NCBI GenBank assembly: GCA_024397995.1
Contig: CP073746.1
Coordinates: 3,346,001-3,410,000 of the forward strand
DNA: 64,000 bases
Source: a bacterium SCSIO 12827
GTDB lineage: Bacteria; Pseudomonadota; Alphaproteobacteria; Rhodospirillales; Casp-alpha2
Direction of reading: 5' to 3'
The notes beneath the pieces were generated by a model that did not search any database, had not been told where the DNA came from, and was given only the letters and a program-made list of their open reading frames with translations. Positions 35,991 through 46,219 of the stretch are shown here, one piece after another (position 1 is the stretch's first letter; every line of letters starts with the position of its first letter). The translations under genes were made by a program, and so were the position numbers.

Positions 35991-38015
35991 CTATTGCGCC
36001 GCCTGGGCCCGCAGCGCGACCACTTGGTCCGCCTCCTTGCCCATCAGTTCCTGCAGGTGGTCGAATGCCCATTCGAAGGTGCCGACCCCCATGGTCATGG
36101 AGCGCAGTTCGATCACCAGGTCGTGCATTTCCGATTGCGGTAGTTGGACCTGAACCTCGTCCCAACCGGCCCAACCGGGCTTGGCATCAAAGCCCATGAT
36201 CTGCCCCCGCCGTCCGGACACCAGGCGCTGCATCCGGGACGTGAATTCCGACGGCATGGAGATGACGACCTTGCAGATCGGCTCCAGCAGCACCGGCTGA
36301 CAGTTGGGCATGCCTTCGCGCATGGCCTGCTGGGCCGCCTTGCGGAACGCCATGTCCGAGGAATCGACGTTATGGTACTGCCCATCGGTCAGGGTCACGG
36401 ACAGGTCGACCACGGGAAAGCCCAAAGGCCCACGCGCAAGATACTCGCGCACCCCGGCCTCGACCGCCGGAATATACTGTTTGGGCACCACCCCGCCAGT
36501 GATCGTGTCGCCGAAGGTGAACCCCTCGCCCCGGGCAAGCGGCTTGATATCCAGGTGCACATCGCCGAATTCACCATGCCCGCCCGATTGTTTCTTGTGG
36601 CGCGCGTGCTGGCTGGTCGGCTTGCGGATGGTTTCCTTGTAGGGGACCTGGGGCCGTTCGCTGTCGACGTCGATGTGGAACTTGCCCTTCATCCTGTCGA
36701 GGGTGATCAACAGGTGCATTTCGCCCTGCCCCCAGAGCAGCATCTCACCCGTATCCGGATTGTGCTCGTGGGAGATCGAGGGGTCTTCTTCCATGATCTT
36801 GGCCAGTGCGCCGGACATCTTGACCTCGTCACCGCGGTTGGCCGCGTGCACGGCCATGGAAAACAGCGGCGTCAGGGGCGGTGGCCAGGCCATGCCCTTG
36901 ACCTTACCCGAGGCCGAGACCAGATCGCCGGTCTTGACCGCGTCCATGCGGCCGAGGGCGACCACCTCGCCGACCCCCGCCTTGGCGGTCTTTTCCGTCT
37001 TCTGGCCGAAGGCTTTGGACAGGCCGGACACCCGACCCTGGGCCGACGCCATACCGTCGGTGATGTCGTCGCACCACACCCGGGCAAAACTGAGCTTGCC
37101 CGCATGGCCGGCATGGACGGTCTTGAACACCCGCGCCGCCGCTTCGCCCGACACCGGCTCACCCAGGCGCGCGGCCGTGGTCTCCGGGCCCGGGGCTTCG
37201 TGACGCAGGGCCTTGAGCAGGCGGCGAACGCCGTTGCCGTGTTCGGCCGAACCGAAGAACACGGGCACGGCCTTGCCGTCCTGCAGGACCTTGGTCAGAT
37301 GTTCGAACACCTCCCCCGTCTGCGGCACCACGTCTTCCAGCAGCGTTTCCAGCAGCGCGTCATCGAAATCGGCGAGGCTTTCCAACAGTTCCGTGCGCGC
37401 CGCCGCCTCGCGGTCGCGGATGCTTTCGGGCAGTTCCATCAATTCCGACGGCTTGCCTTCCTGCCAGCGAAAGGCGCGTTCCGACACCAGGTCGACATGG
37501 CCGGTCACGTCGTCACCGTCACGGAGCGGGATTTCCCGCAGCACCAAGGGGCTGTCGGACAGACCCTGCAGGGCGTCCAAAGTCTCGGCGACACTGGCCT
37601 CGGCTGTGTCCATCTTGTTGATGAAGATGAGGTGCGGAATCTGGTGCTGATCCAGGAATTTGAGGATCGGCGCCGCCGTCAGGGCCCGCGCCTGTCCCGG
37701 CTCACAGACCACCACGGCGGCATCGGCGACCATCAGGGCGTTATGGGCGTCCTGCAGCATGTCGATGGAACCGGGACAGTCGATAAAGGTCCAGGGGTCG
37801 CCCAGGTAGGGGGCGCTCACGATATTCATTTCCGTGGACATCTGGCGGGCGCGGGCTTCGGGCGAGCCGTCGCCGACCATGTTACCGTCCTTGACGGAGC
37901 CCTTGCGGTCAATGGCTTCGCATTGACGCAGGATTTCTTCGAGTAAGGATGTCTTGCCGCTTAAGTAGGGGCCGACCAGGGCTGCCACGCGGGGCCGGTT
38001 GTCGGATTTGGTCAT
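35991..38015 (-). CDS. EF-G-like GTPase (elongation factor G paralogue)
   Basis: 674-aa translational GTPase with the EF-G domain layout: G domain (1-about 270), domain II, domains III-V to the end. G1 GPYLSGKTS (15-23) and G4 NKMD (133-136) are intact. The G3 motif reads DCPGS (79-83): the catalytic histidine of PGH is serine. The switch I region is also divergent (RQMSTEMNI). It belongs to the EF-G-like paralogues of alphaproteobacteria, not FusA itself; no rps12/rps7/tuf genes are near. GTP hydrolysis is probably slow or altered. Role unknown. GGGAGGAAACG precedes the ATG. Confidence 0.88.
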   Translation of the reverse strand: MTKSDNRPRVAALVGPYLSGKTSLLEEILRQCEAIDRKGSVKDGNMVGDGSPEARARQMSTEMNIVSAPYLGDPWTFIDCPGSIDMLQDAHNALMVADAAVVVCEPGQARALTAAPILKFLDQHQIPHLIFINKMDTAEASVAETLDALQGLSDSPLVLREIPLRDGDDVTGHVDLVSERAFRWQEGKPSELMELPESIRDREAAARTELLESLADFDDALLETLLEDVVPQTGEVFEHLTKVLQDGKAVPVFFGSAEHGNGVRRLLKALRHEAPGPETTAARLGEPVSGEAAARVFKTVHAGHAGKLSFARVWCDDITDGMASAQGRVSGLSKAFGQKTEKTAKAGVGEVVALGRMDAVKTGDLVSASGKVKGMAWPPPLTPLFSMAVHAANRGDEVKMSGALAKIMEEDPSISHEHNPDTGEMLLWGQGEMHLLITLDRMKGKFHIDVDSERPQVPYKETIRKPTSQHARHKKQSGGHGEFGDVHLDIKPLARGEGFTFGDTITGGVVPKQYIPAVEAGVREYLARGPLGFPVVDLSVTLTDGQYHNVDSSDMAFRKAAQQAMREGMPNCQPVLLEPICKVVISMPSEFTSRMQRLVSGRRGQIMGFDAKPGWAGWDEVQVQLPQSEMHDLVIELRSMTMGVGTFEWAFDHLQELMGKEADQVVALRAQAAQ

Positions 38016-38121
38016 CGTTTCCTCCCAAGTGCGTTTTTTTGTCGCAGGAAGGGGCCGTTCAGTCGGCCTTCGAAGTCCGTTTATGGTTAAAGCCTAGCCT
38101 GCCCAGAGGGGGATTCAAGTA

Positions 38122-38134
38122 GATTCCGGGAATC
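38122..38134. promoter_or_regulatory. 13-bp palindrome between the EF-G-like gene and apaG
   Basis: GATTCC-G-GGAATC is a perfect inverted repeat in the divergent region between the EF-G-like gene (ending its leader at 38016) and apaG. It may be an operator; no family can be named. Confidence 0.3.
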
Positions 38135-38282
38135 CGGCCGATATTTGCCATTGCACAGGCCTTTGGCCGAACAGATGAGTGTCACGAACAACAAACCCTT
38201 GGCGTTAGTGGACAACCCCCCCATATCCGAGGCTAAACTGGCCTTTCTCGGCGCGCCGCCGTGGCAGAAACAGCGACAGACC

Positions 38283-38693
38283 ATGAACACCAAGACACAT
38301 AGCTACTCAGAAACGACCCGCGACATCCATGTCAGCGTGATCCCTCAGTACCTTCCCGACCAATCCGCGCCCGAGGACGGCCGCTATGTCTGGGCCTATA
38401 CGGTGCGGATCGAGAACCAGGGGACAGAGACGGTGCAGCTGCGCAACCGCTATTGGCGGATCACCGACGCGCTCGGCACTTCTCACGAAGTCCGCGGCGA
38501 GGGTGTGGTCGGCGAACAGCCGGTCCTGAACCCGGGCGAGGCCTTCGAATACACCAGCGGCACGCCTTTGGCGACGCCGTCGGGCATGATGATGGGATCC
38601 TACGAAATGGAGACCCAGGCCGGTGATTTCTTCGACGCCGCCGTGCCGGCCTTCTCGCTCGACAGTCCGCACGAACGCATCCATCTGAACTGA
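38283..38693 (+). CDS. apaG: Co2+/Mg2+ efflux-associated protein ApaG
   Basis: 136-aa protein of the ApaG/DUF525 family, an immunoglobulin-like beta fold. Conserved blocks are [49 protein letters not shown], and MMGSYEM. The start at 38283 ([10 protein letters not shown]) is chosen because the family begins just before YSETTR. An open frame extends 138 bases further upstream, but its sequence is not family-like. Biochemical role unsettled (loss affects cobalt and magnesium phenotypes in enterics). Confidence 0.9.
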   Translation: MNTKTHSYSETTRDIHVSVIPQYLPDQSAPEDGRYVWAYTVRIENQGTETVQLRNRYWRITDALGTSHEVRGEGVVGEQPVLNPGEAFEYTSGTPLATPSGMMMGSYEMETQAGDFFDAAVPAFSLDSPHERIHLN

Positions 38694-38728
38694 GCCCCAA
38701 AAAACCAACAGGACCGGGAACCCCGACC

Positions 38729-39343
38729 GTGACCGCCAAGAAACATCTGAGTGTCGCCAATATCGCCGCCGCCAAAGCAAAGCCGACCCGCGCCGAGGCC
38801 GAACAGGCCGTGCGCACGCTGATCCGCTGGGCCGGCGACGACCCCACCCGCGAGGGCCTGGTCGACACACCCAAGCGGGTTGCCAGCGCCTATGAGGAAT
38901 TCTTCGCCGGTTACGATGCGGATCCGATGGAAATCCTGCAGCGCACCTTCGAGGAAACGGACGGTTACGATGAGATCGTGGTCCTCAAGGACATCCGCCT
39001 GGAAAGCCATTGCGAGCACCACATGGTGCCGATCATCGGCGTCGCCCATGTCGCCTATCTGCCGCACCGTCGGGTCGTCGGCATCTCCAAACTGGCGCGG
39101 GTCATCGACGCCTATGCCAAACGCCTGCAGATTCAGGAGAAGATGACCGCCCAGGTGGCCAACGCCATCAATGACGTGCTGGAGCCCAAGGGCGTTGCCG
39201 TCGTCATCGAGGCGGCACACCAATGCATGACCACGCGCGGCGTCTCGAAGCCGGGCGTGACCATGGTGACGTCGCGCATGCTGGGGGCGTTCCGCGACGA
39301 TCCGACCACGCGCCGTGAGTTCCTGGCCATGATCGGCCACTAA
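38729..39343 (+). CDS. folE: GTP cyclohydrolase I (type IA)
   Basis: Zinc enzyme that converts GTP to dihydroneopterin triphosphate, the first step of folate synthesis. Zinc ligands C95, H98 and C166 (CEHHMVP and HQCMTTRG), with H97 beside. The stretch [24 protein letters not shown] is a family hallmark. 204 aa, normal. The start is GTG 38729; it lies 35 bp after apaG on the same strand. Confidence 0.95.
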   Translation: MTAKKHLSVANIAAAKAKPTRAEAEQAVRTLIRWAGDDPTREGLVDTPKRVASAYEEFFAGYDADPMEILQRTFEETDGYDEIVVLKDIRLESHCEHHMVPIIGVAHVAYLPHRRVVGISKLARVIDAYAKRLQIQEKMTAQVANAINDVLEPKGVAVVIEAAHQCMTTRGVSKPGVTMVTSRMLGAFRDDPTTRREFLAMIGH

Positions 39344-39445
39344 CCTTCTCAAGGGGCTGGCCCGACCCCAGCACCGTCGATTGGTTCCTTCTTTGTCCAA
39401 AATGCTCTAAACCTCGTCGCAACGGGGATAAGACGAGGCAAGGGC

Positions 39446-40894
39446 ATGGATTTCCGTCCCATTCTGATGATCGTGGGCACGCTGCTGGCGACGCTGGCGC
39501 TGGTCATGTGTGTGCCGGCCGTGGTCGATGCCTCGCTCGGCAATCCGGACTGGGAAGTGTTCGCCGCCTCCGCCGGGGTGACCCTGTTCCTCGGCGTCGC
39601 CATGGCGCTGACGGCGACGACCGGCGGCGTGCGGAACCTCAGCGTGCGCCAGGCCTTCGTCATGACGACGCTGACCTGGGTCGCCCTGACGGTGTTCGCA
39701 TCCTTTCCCTTCATGTTTTCGGAACGGGATCTCAGCTTCACCGACGCCTTTTTCGAGGCCATGTCGGGCCTGACAACCACGGGATCGACCATCCTGACCG
39801 ATTTGGACAGCCTGCCGCCCGGCATTCTGCTGTGGCGTTCCCTGCTGCAATGGCTCGGCGGCATCGGGATCATCGTCATGGCGATCGCCATTCTGCCCAT
39901 GCTCAAGGTCGGCGGCATGCAGCTGTTCCGCATGGAATCGTCGGATCAGTCGACGGAAAAGGCTCTGCCCCGCGCAGCCCAGATCGCCAGCACCATCGGC
40001 GTTATCTATCTGTTCCTGACCATAATCTGGGCGGGAGCGTTCTGGCTGGCGGGGATGAGCGGGTTCGACGCGGTGGCCCATGCCATGACCACCATCGCCA
40101 CGGGCGGATTTTCGACCCATGACGATTCCATGGGCCACTTCGACCATGCGGCCATCGACTACATCGCCTCGGCCGGCATGATCGTCGGCGCGCTGCCGTT
40201 CATTCTTTACGTGCGCTTCCTGCAGGGCCAATTCATGGCCCTACCCCGCGACCCCCAGGTGCAATGGTTCCTGACCACGGTCTGCGCCGTCGTCATTGTG
40301 ACCGCCGTGTGGCTGTGGCTGGAACAGGACAAGCATCCGTTGGATGCACTCAGGCTTGCGACCTTCAACATCATTTCGATCATCACCGGCACGGGCTACG
40401 CCACGGATGACTATTCCCTGGGGGGGCATTTCGCCCTGCCGATCTTCTTCTTCATAATGTTCATCGGCGGCTGCGCCGGGTCAACGACCTGCGGCATCAA
40501 GGTGTTCCGTTTTCAGATCCTCTACGCTGCCTGCCGCACCCAGCTGCGCCATCTTTTGCATCCCCACGGCGTGTTCATTCCCTACTACAACAAGCAGCCG
40601 ATTTCCGACGAGGTCATCATCTCCGTGCTGTCGTTCTTCTTCGTGTGGTTCCTTTGCTTCACGGTGCTGGCGCTGGGGCTGGGACTTCTCGGACTCGATT
40701 TCGTGACCGCCTTTTCGTCCGCCGCCACGGCGATCGCCAATGTCGGCCCGGCGCTGGGCGAAACTGGTCCGGCGACGACCTTCGCCGACCTGCACGACGG
40801 CGCGAAATGGCTGATGGCCATCGGCATGCTGTTGGGACGGCTGGAACTGTTCACGGTGATCGTGCTGTTCACCCGCGCGTTCTGGCGGAACTAG
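39446..40894 (+). CDS. trkH: TrkH family potassium uptake protein
   Basis: 482-aa membrane protein with the four pore-loop repeats of the Trk/Ktr/HKT family. Selectivity-filter-like segments are SGLTTTGST (repeat 1), TIATGGFST (repeat 2), GGCAGSTTCGIKVFR (repeat 3), and TAIANVGPALG (repeat 4). It moves K+ inward with TrkA, whose gene is not in the window. 102 bp after folE, likely its own unit. Convergent with the LysE gene. Confidence 0.93.
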   Translation: MDFRPILMIVGTLLATLALVMCVPAVVDASLGNPDWEVFAASAGVTLFLGVAMALTATTGGVRNLSVRQAFVMTTLTWVALTVFASFPFMFSERDLSFTDAFFEAMSGLTTTGSTILTDLDSLPPGILLWRSLLQWLGGIGIIVMAIAILPMLKVGGMQLFRMESSDQSTEKALPRAAQIASTIGVIYLFLTIIWAGAFWLAGMSGFDAVAHAMTTIATGGFSTHDDSMGHFDHAAIDYIASAGMIVGALPFILYVRFLQGQFMALPRDPQVQWFLTTVCAVVIVTAVWLWLEQDKHPLDALRLATFNIISIITGTGYATDDYSLGGHFALPIFFFIMFIGGCAGSTTCGIKVFRFQILYAACRTQLRHLLHPHGVFIPYYNKQPISDEVIISVLSFFFVWFLCFTVLALGLGLLGLDFVTAFSSAATAIANVGPALGETGPATTFADLHDGAKWLMAIGMLLGRLELFTVIVLFTRAFWRN

Positions 40895-40915
40895 GCGGCC
40901 CGAAGCAGCCCACAC

Positions 40916-41506
40916 TTATTGTTGGGCGATCACCGCGAGTGCCACGACCGCCAGCATGGACAACGCCATGGCGACATTGATGGCGAACTGGGTGCGTTTC
41001 GGCAGGTCCAGGCGGTGCAAGGTCACCCCGGCCCATAGCCAGAGAAAATGGATGCAGACCCAGAGCGCGTTCATGATCGCGAACTTGATCGCAAGTTCCA
41101 TCACCAGATTGTCCGGCATGAACGCAAAGCCCGAGAAAAAGGCCGTATTCACGGCATAGGCCTTGGGGTTGATCGCCTGCAGCATGAGGCCGCCGATTAT
41201 GCCGGGGGCGGACTGGCGTTCGATGAAGGCGATCTTGGAGCCGGCGAAGGCGATGCGCAGCGCCAGATACAGAAGATAAGCGGCCGACGCATAAAGCAGC
41301 GCGGTACGCACATGCGGCACCGCCAACACGGCGGCGGCAAGGCCCGTGACCACGGCCAGCGCCACGAAGTTGGTGCCCAGGAACAGCCCGACCATGTAGC
41401 GCCGCCCCTGGGCGAAGCCGAAGCCGGACCCAACCCCGGCCAGCGACAGCACCCCCGGCCCCGGCGTGATGAACAGGAAAAAGCAGGCGGCGGCGAACGT
41501 CAGCAT
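40916..41506 (-). CDS. LysE/RhtB family amino acid exporter
   Basis: 196-aa membrane protein with about six helices. The N-terminal FITPGPGVLSLAGVGSGFGFAQG is the LysE-family signature. The C-terminal helix ends in ALAVIAQQ. Exports amino acids or related compounds; the substrate cannot be told. Convergent with trkH with 21 bp between the stops. Confidence 0.85.
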   Translation of the reverse strand: MLTFAAACFFLFITPGPGVLSLAGVGSGFGFAQGRRYMVGLFLGTNFVALAVVTGLAAAVLAVPHVRTALLYASAAYLLYLALRIAFAGSKIAFIERQSAPGIIGGLMLQAINPKAYAVNTAFFSGFAFMPDNLVMELAIKFAIMNALWVCIHFLWLWAGVTLHRLDLPKRTQFAINVAMALSMLAVVALAVIAQQ

Positions 41507-41626
41507 GAAGGCCTTCCGGCAGGGATGGAGCAGAGTGTTGCGGGATTACGGATGCACACCGGACATTGGCGGCCCGGACACATGGTGCGGAGCCGGCGTC
41601 ACCCGGTCAAGCCCCAAAGGGGTCAG

Positions 41627-42223
41627 TCAGCGCATCCAGTTGCCGAGGAACCGGCGCATGTTGGTTTCCATTTCGTGGTCGAAGTCCTTCAGCGCCGCTT
41701 CCATCATCGCGAACCAGGTCTTGTTCAGATCATTCAGGGTCACGTCCTCGGGCACGGTCTGGTTGCGGGTGGCGCGCGCCGCCGCATGGCCGACACGCCG
41801 GCCCTGGGGGTCGAACACCTCGATCATGGCCGACATTTCCAGGTCGTAACGGGCGTCCTGATCCGTCGTGAAAGCCCCCTTGATGCCTTGGGTGCGCGGC
41901 AGCTTGGTCTCCACGACCTCCGCACGTTCGATGGTCAGGCGTGCGACCGTGCCGGCGGCGCCACCCACGGCCTTGAGACGGTCGCGACCCCAAATCGCCA
42001 TCGCCTTGGCCGGCGGCGTCTGCATCTTGTGCTCCACGTTGGGCGGCGCAAGCGGCGCCTTGTGGACATCGACGATTTCAACCCGGTCGACGGCAAGGTT
42101 CAGGGCCGGTGCGTGCTGGAAGGTGATTTCCGGCAGGTTGACGCTGGGATCCGGCGTGGTGCAAGCACCCAGCGCCAACAGGCCGGCGACAAGGGCGGCG
42201 GTCAGTGATCTGGTCAAGGTCAT
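41627..42223 (-). CDS. Lipoprotein of unknown function
   Basis: 198-aa predicted lipoprotein. From ATG 42223 the N terminus is a signal peptide with lipobox LGAC (Cys21). The mature part shows alternating beta strands (RLTIERAEVVETKLP, YDLEMSAMIEVFDPQGRRV) and a C-terminal helix. I recall similar proteins in Rhodospirillales but no function. An upstream in-frame ATG (42295) would bury the signal peptide, so it was not used. Last gene of the argD-argF-GNAT-hslO direction, 114 bp after hslO. Confidence 0.75.
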   Translation of the reverse strand: MTLTRSLTAALVAGLLALGACTTPDPSVNLPEITFQHAPALNLAVDRVEIVDVHKAPLAPPNVEHKMQTPPAKAMAIWGRDRLKAVGGAAGTVARLTIERAEVVETKLPRTQGIKGAFTTDQDARYDLEMSAMIEVFDPQGRRVGHAAARATRNQTVPEDVTLNDLNKTWFAMMEAALKDFDHEMETNMRRFLGNWMR

Positions 42224-42337
42224 CGGTTGTCGGTTCCTCGCTCCAATGGTTTCCCCGGCACCCCTCATACTGGGCATGCCCTGTGTCAGGATCAAGGCAT
42301 GGGTCGAATTATCCGCGCCGACGGGACGGGCGCGGCG

Positions 42338-43243
42338 TCAATCCTGGTAAAGTGCCTCGACCTGGTCCGGGCCGAAGACATAGTCCGTACGGCAGAATTC
42401 GCAGGTTACCGTGACCGTACCGTCATCGGCCATGTCCTCGATTTCCGCCTGCGGGAAGGAACGCAGGGTCATTTCAACCTTGTCCCTGGAACAACGACAG
42501 GTCTGTTTCACAGGTCGGCCCTCGGTCACCCGCACACCGTCCTGATGGTAAAGACGATAGAGCAGCCGGTCCGTCGTCACCGCCGGGTCGAGCAGTTCGC
42601 CGGACGACAGGCTGCTCATCAGGATCACCGCCCGACGCCAAGCTTCCTCGGCCTCGTCCTTGTCGGCGCCGTGCTTGTCCGGCAGGCGCTGCACCATGAT
42701 CGCCCCGGCGCTCAACGGATCGGCGCCGGACGCCAGAAGGATCGCGGTTTCCAGCTGTTCGGATTGGCGAAAATAATCATGGGCGCAGTCGGCCAGGGTC
42801 GCCCCCACCAGTTCGGTGATGCCCTGATAACGGTCTGTGTCCGGCCCCTGGTCGACCGTGAAGGCGAGATAGCCGGAACCGAGCAACGCCGGAACGGGCG
42901 CCCCCTGAGCGCCCGCGGCATCAACCGCCGCGAGACGGTCCGCGTCATAACGCGCGTAGCTGCGCACCCCGCCGGCCGACGTCCCGTCCGCCATGACCAG
43001 GCCGACCGGGCCGTCACCTTGGACCTGCAGGGTGAACACGCCGTCGAACTTGAGCACGCTGGACAGCGTCGCCGCCAGCACCACGACCTGCGACAACAGA
43101 TCGGCGACCAACGGCGGATAGCCGTGCGGCCCGACCAATTGGTCGAGTATCGGACCCAGGCGCACGACGCGCCCGTTGACGCCCAGTGCATCTACATGGA
43201 ACGGCTGAACAACGTCGTCGAGGGAAAGGGTCACGTCAGGCAT
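42338..43243 (-). CDS. hslO: Redox-regulated chaperone Hsp33
   Basis: Holdase chaperone activated by oxidation of a zinc centre. The C-terminal zinc site has C249 and C251 (CRC) with C281 and C284 (CEFC). Core blocks LGPILDQLVGPHGYPP and YARYDADRLAA fit the family. The start at 43243 (MPDVTLSLDD) gives 301 aa; MPSQM starts at 43261 and 43273 are possible and no clear SD decides. It overlaps the GNAT gene stop by 8 bp. The place after argF is usual in alphaproteobacteria. Confidence 0.9.
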   Translation of the reverse strand: MPDVTLSLDDVVQPFHVDALGVNGRVVRLGPILDQLVGPHGYPPLVADLLSQVVVLAATLSSVLKFDGVFTLQVQGDGPVGLVMADGTSAGGVRSYARYDADRLAAVDAAGAQGAPVPALLGSGYLAFTVDQGPDTDRYQGITELVGATLADCAHDYFRQSEQLETAILLASGADPLSAGAIMVQRLPDKHGADKDEAEEAWRRAVILMSSLSSGELLDPAVTTDRLLYRLYHQDGVRVTEGRPVKQTCRCSRDKVEMTLRSFPQAEIEDMADDGTVTVTCEFCRTDYVFGPDQVEALYQD

Positions 43244-44057
43244 TGTCTCGGTCGGCGGCATCTGGGAGGGCATCGTTTGGAGCGGCTTGTGTCTGTGTCC
43301 GATAGTAATAGGTATGCGCGGCTTGGAAACCCGCCAAGTGATAAAGCGCCATGGCGGGACGATTGTCCGATTCCACCTGCAGAAACAGGCGGCGGTCGCG
43401 GTCCGTATCAGCAGCCCAGGCGGCGAGTGCGGCCAGCACCCGCGCGGCATGTCCCCGGCGGCGGTAACCATCCCGTGTCGCCATGCACAGGATCAATGCC
43501 CAGTCATCGCGAATAACGGCCGCCCCCACGGCGGCGGGCTCGGTCCCGTCGTCCACCACCGCATAGGCCCGCGGCGCAGGCAGGCTTTCAGCCAGACGAC
43601 AGCGTAGGCCACGTTCGCGCCCCTGCGCCAGGCCGCCGCCATAGACCTGAAACCACGCCCCGGTGGGGCCGGAAAACAGACGCGCGCGAAAACGGAGCGC
43701 CTGTCGGTCGGCTAAATTTTTCACCACGGACGCGGCATCGGCGATCATGACCAGGGTGCGCGCCTCGATCACGTAGCCACGGCGTTCCAACTCAGCGTCC
43801 AAGCCGTGCGGCGCGACCGCGCCGGAAATCTGAAAGCGGCAAGGCAGGCCGCGCTGGCGATAGAATTTTTCCGCGGCGTCGATGCGTAGCTCAAGGGCGC
43901 TCGACCCCGTTTCCTCAAGCGCCAGAACGGAATTGGCACGCCGCGATACCCCTTCGGAAAAGCGCAGTTGCCAGCCTTCCAGAATACCCTGGCTGAACGG
44001 CGGCCAGCATTCGGCGGCCCGGCGCTCCAGGTCGCGGATGCCCTCTTCGTTAAACAT
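43236..44057 (-). CDS. GNAT family N-acetyltransferase
   Basis: 273-aa protein; the C-terminal half is a GNAT domain with the acetyl-CoA loop in MATRDGYRRRGHAARVLAALAAW (about 209-231) and the final strand FLQVESDNRPAMALYHLAGFQ. The N-terminal half resembles a second, divergent GNAT fold. Lies between argF and hslO, 35 bp after argF. Substrate unknown; arginine-pathway involvement is only suggested by position. Confidence 0.82.
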   Translation of the reverse strand: MFNEEGIRDLERRAAECWPPFSQGILEGWQLRFSEGVSRRANSVLALEETGSSALELRIDAAEKFYRQRGLPCRFQISGAVAPHGLDAELERRGYVIEARTLVMIADAASVVKNLADRQALRFRARLFSGPTGAWFQVYGGGLAQGRERGLRCRLAESLPAPRAYAVVDDGTEPAAVGAAVIRDDWALILCMATRDGYRRRGHAARVLAALAAWAADTDRDRRLFLQVESDNRPAMALYHLAGFQAAHTYYYRTQTQAAPNDALPDAADRDNA

Positions 44058-44092
44058 GAGGGGCGTCCTTCACCATCATTCGGAAGGCCCGA

Positions 44093-45010
44093 TCAGACGT
44101 CGCCCAGACACCAGGCCAGGATACCCTTCTGCGCATGCAGGCGGTTTTCGGCCTCGTCCCAAATAACGGACTGGGGACCGTCGATCACGGATTCGGTGAC
44201 TTCCTCGCCGCGGTGCGCGGGCAGGCAATGCATGAACAGGGCATCGGACGCAGCCTTGGCCATCAGGCGGTCATCCACCCGGTAAGGCGTCAGCAGGTTG
44301 TGGCGCGGCCCCGCGTCGGCGTCGCCCATGGACACCCAAGTGTCGGTAACAACCAAATCCGCCCCGGCAATCGCCGCTTCGGCGTCTTCGGTCACTTGCA
44401 CGTCCGCACCCTCGCCCGTCGCCCAGGACACCAGCTCGGGATTGGGAGACAGCGCCTCGGGACAGGCTAGGCGCAACTGGTAGCCAAACCGCGCGGCCCC
44501 GTGAATCCATGACGCGGCGACGTTGTTGCCGTCCCCGGCCCAGGCCACGGTACGCCCCTTGATGTCGCCCCGGTGTTCTTCATAGGTCATGATGTCGGCC
44601 ATGATCTGACAGGGATGCGACGCGTCGGTCAGTCCGTTGATCACCGGCACGGTGGCGTATTCAGCCAGATCGTGCAGTTTCTGCGGATCGTCCGTGCGGA
44701 TCATGATGACATCGCAATAACGCGACAGTACGCGCGCCGTATCGGCCACGGTCTCGCCCCGGCCAAGCTGCGATTCATTGCCCGACAGCACGACGGCGCA
44801 ACCGCCCAGTTGCTGGATCGCGACCTCGAACGACACGCGGGTGCGGGTCGACGGTTTTTCGAAGATCATCACCAGCGTTTTCCCGGCCAGGGATGGTGAC
44901 GTCGAGGCCGCCGCTCCGTTCTTCTTCATCGCGGCCGCGCGGTCGAGAATCCGGCGCAGGGTGCCCGCGTCGGCGCGGTCGAGGTCGAGGAAATGGCGAA
45001 GCGCGCTCAT
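44093..45010 (-). CDS. argF: Ornithine carbamoyltransferase
   Basis: Condenses ornithine and carbamoyl phosphate to citrulline in arginine synthesis. Carbamoyl-phosphate motif STRTR (54-58), HPCQ (132-135), and ornithine-binding HCLPAHRG (261-268). 305 aa, normal. ATG 45010 overlaps the argD stop by 4 bp, so argD and argF are co-translated. Confidence 0.96.
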   Translation of the reverse strand: MSALRHFLDLDRADAGTLRRILDRAAAMKKNGAAASTSPSLAGKTLVMIFEKPSTRTRVSFEVAIQQLGGCAVVLSGNESQLGRGETVADTARVLSRYCDVIMIRTDDPQKLHDLAEYATVPVINGLTDASHPCQIMADIMTYEEHRGDIKGRTVAWAGDGNNVAASWIHGAARFGYQLRLACPEALSPNPELVSWATGEGADVQVTEDAEAAIAGADLVVTDTWVSMGDADAGPRHNLLTPYRVDDRLMAKAASDALFMHCLPAHRGEEVTESVIDGPQSVIWDEAENRLHAQKGILAWCLGDV

Positions 45011-46203
45011 CCCGTCTTCTCCTTGGCCATGTCCGCCGCGATTTCACCGCAGCTTTTGTCGAGGGCGGCGACGGCTTCGTTGATGTGACTTTCCTCGAGG
45101 ATCATCGGCGGCAACATGCGCACGACGTTGTCGCCCGCCGGCACCGTCAGCACGCCGTTGTCGGTCATCTTGCCGACCAGGATGCTGTTTTCCACGGCGC
45201 AACGCATGCCGACCATCAGGCCCTGGCCGCGCACTTCGGTCAGCACGGTCGGATGTTTGGCGACGACGGCGCCCAGCCGGTCCCACAGAATACGGGCCAT
45301 CTTATCGACCCGGGGAAGGAAGCCGGGCTCCAGCACCACGTCCAGCATGGCGCCGACCGCCGACATGGCAAGCGGCGTGCCGCCGAAGGTCGACCCGTGA
45401 CTGCCCGCCGTCATGGCCTTGGCCGCGGCCTCGGTCGCCAACACGGCGCCGACGGGGAACCCGCCGCCCAGGCCCTTGGCCGTGGCCAGGATGTCCGGGG
45501 TCACGCCGGCCCATTCATGGGCAAACAGTTTGCCCGTGCGGCCGTTACCGGTCTGCACTTCGTCCAGCACCATCAGGATGCCGAACTCGTCGCACATTTC
45601 GCGTACACCCTTGAGGAAGCCCGGCGACGGCGCCTTGATGCCGCCCTCGCCCTGCACCGGCTCGACCAGGATCGCCGCCGTCTGGTCGGTGATCGCGGCG
45701 CGCATGGCGTTCAGGTTGTCGAACGGCACATGGTCGAAGCCTTCCGGCATGGGGCCGAAACCCTCGCGATGCTTTTCGTTGGACCCTGCGGCCAGATCGG
45801 TCAGGGACCGCCCGTGGAACGAGCCGTCGCAGCTGATGATGCGGTAACGCTCCGGATGCCCGGCCCCGTGGTGATACCGCCGCGCCATCTTGATCGAGGC
45901 CTCGACGGCCTCGGCGCCCGAGTTGTTGAAGAACACGGTATCGGCAAAGGAATTGGCGACCAGAAGGCCTGCCACCCGTTCCTGCCCGGCGATGCGGTAC
46001 AGGTTCGAGACATGCCACAGGGTCTTCGCCTGTTCGGTCAGGGCGGCGACCAGTTTCGGATGGCAATGGCCAAGTGAATTGACAGCGATCCCCGACCCCA
46101 TGTCGAGGAATCGTCGGCCGTCGTCCGCCCAGACATACATGCCCTCACCCCTGACCAGGGCGAAAGCGGTCCGTGCGTAAGTCGGCATGACGGCGCTGAT
46201 CAT
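45007..46203 (-). CDS. argD: Acetylornithine aminotransferase
   Basis: PLP enzyme converting N-acetylglutamate semialdehyde to N-acetylornithine; it may also act in lysine synthesis. PLP lysine K243 (TAKGLGGG), D214 in [12 protein letters not shown], and [15 protein letters not shown]. 398 aa, normal. AAAGGAG precedes the ATG. An attenuator-like leader with promoter lies upstream. Confidence 0.95.
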   Translation of the reverse strand: MISAVMPTYARTAFALVRGEGMYVWADDGRRFLDMGSGIAVNSLGHCHPKLVAALTEQAKTLWHVSNLYRIAGQERVAGLLVANSFADTVFFNNSGAEAVEASIKMARRYHHGAGHPERYRIISCDGSFHGRSLTDLAAGSNEKHREGFGPMPEGFDHVPFDNLNAMRAAITDQTAAILVEPVQGEGGIKAPSPGFLKGVREMCDEFGILMVLDEVQTGNGRTGKLFAHEWAGVTPDILATAKGLGGGFPVGAVLATEAAAKAMTAGSHGSTFGGTPLAMSAVGAMLDVVLEPGFLPRVDKMARILWDRLGAVVAKHPTVLTEVRGQGLMVGMRCAVENSILVGKMTDNGVLTVPAGDNVVRMLPPMILEESHINEAVAALDKSCGEIAADMAKEKTG

Positions 46204-46219
46204 TTCGCTCTCCTTTGGC

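Noticed and set aside
36144-37946. A 600-codon open frame on the plus strand opposite the EF-G-like gene
   Set aside because: Antisense shadow of a gene with clear GTPase motifs; the product is histidine/arginine-rich with no domain.
38145-38282. N-terminal extension of ApaG from ATG 38145
   Set aside because: The added 46 residues are not family-like and lack an SD; ApaG proteins begin near the YSETTR block.
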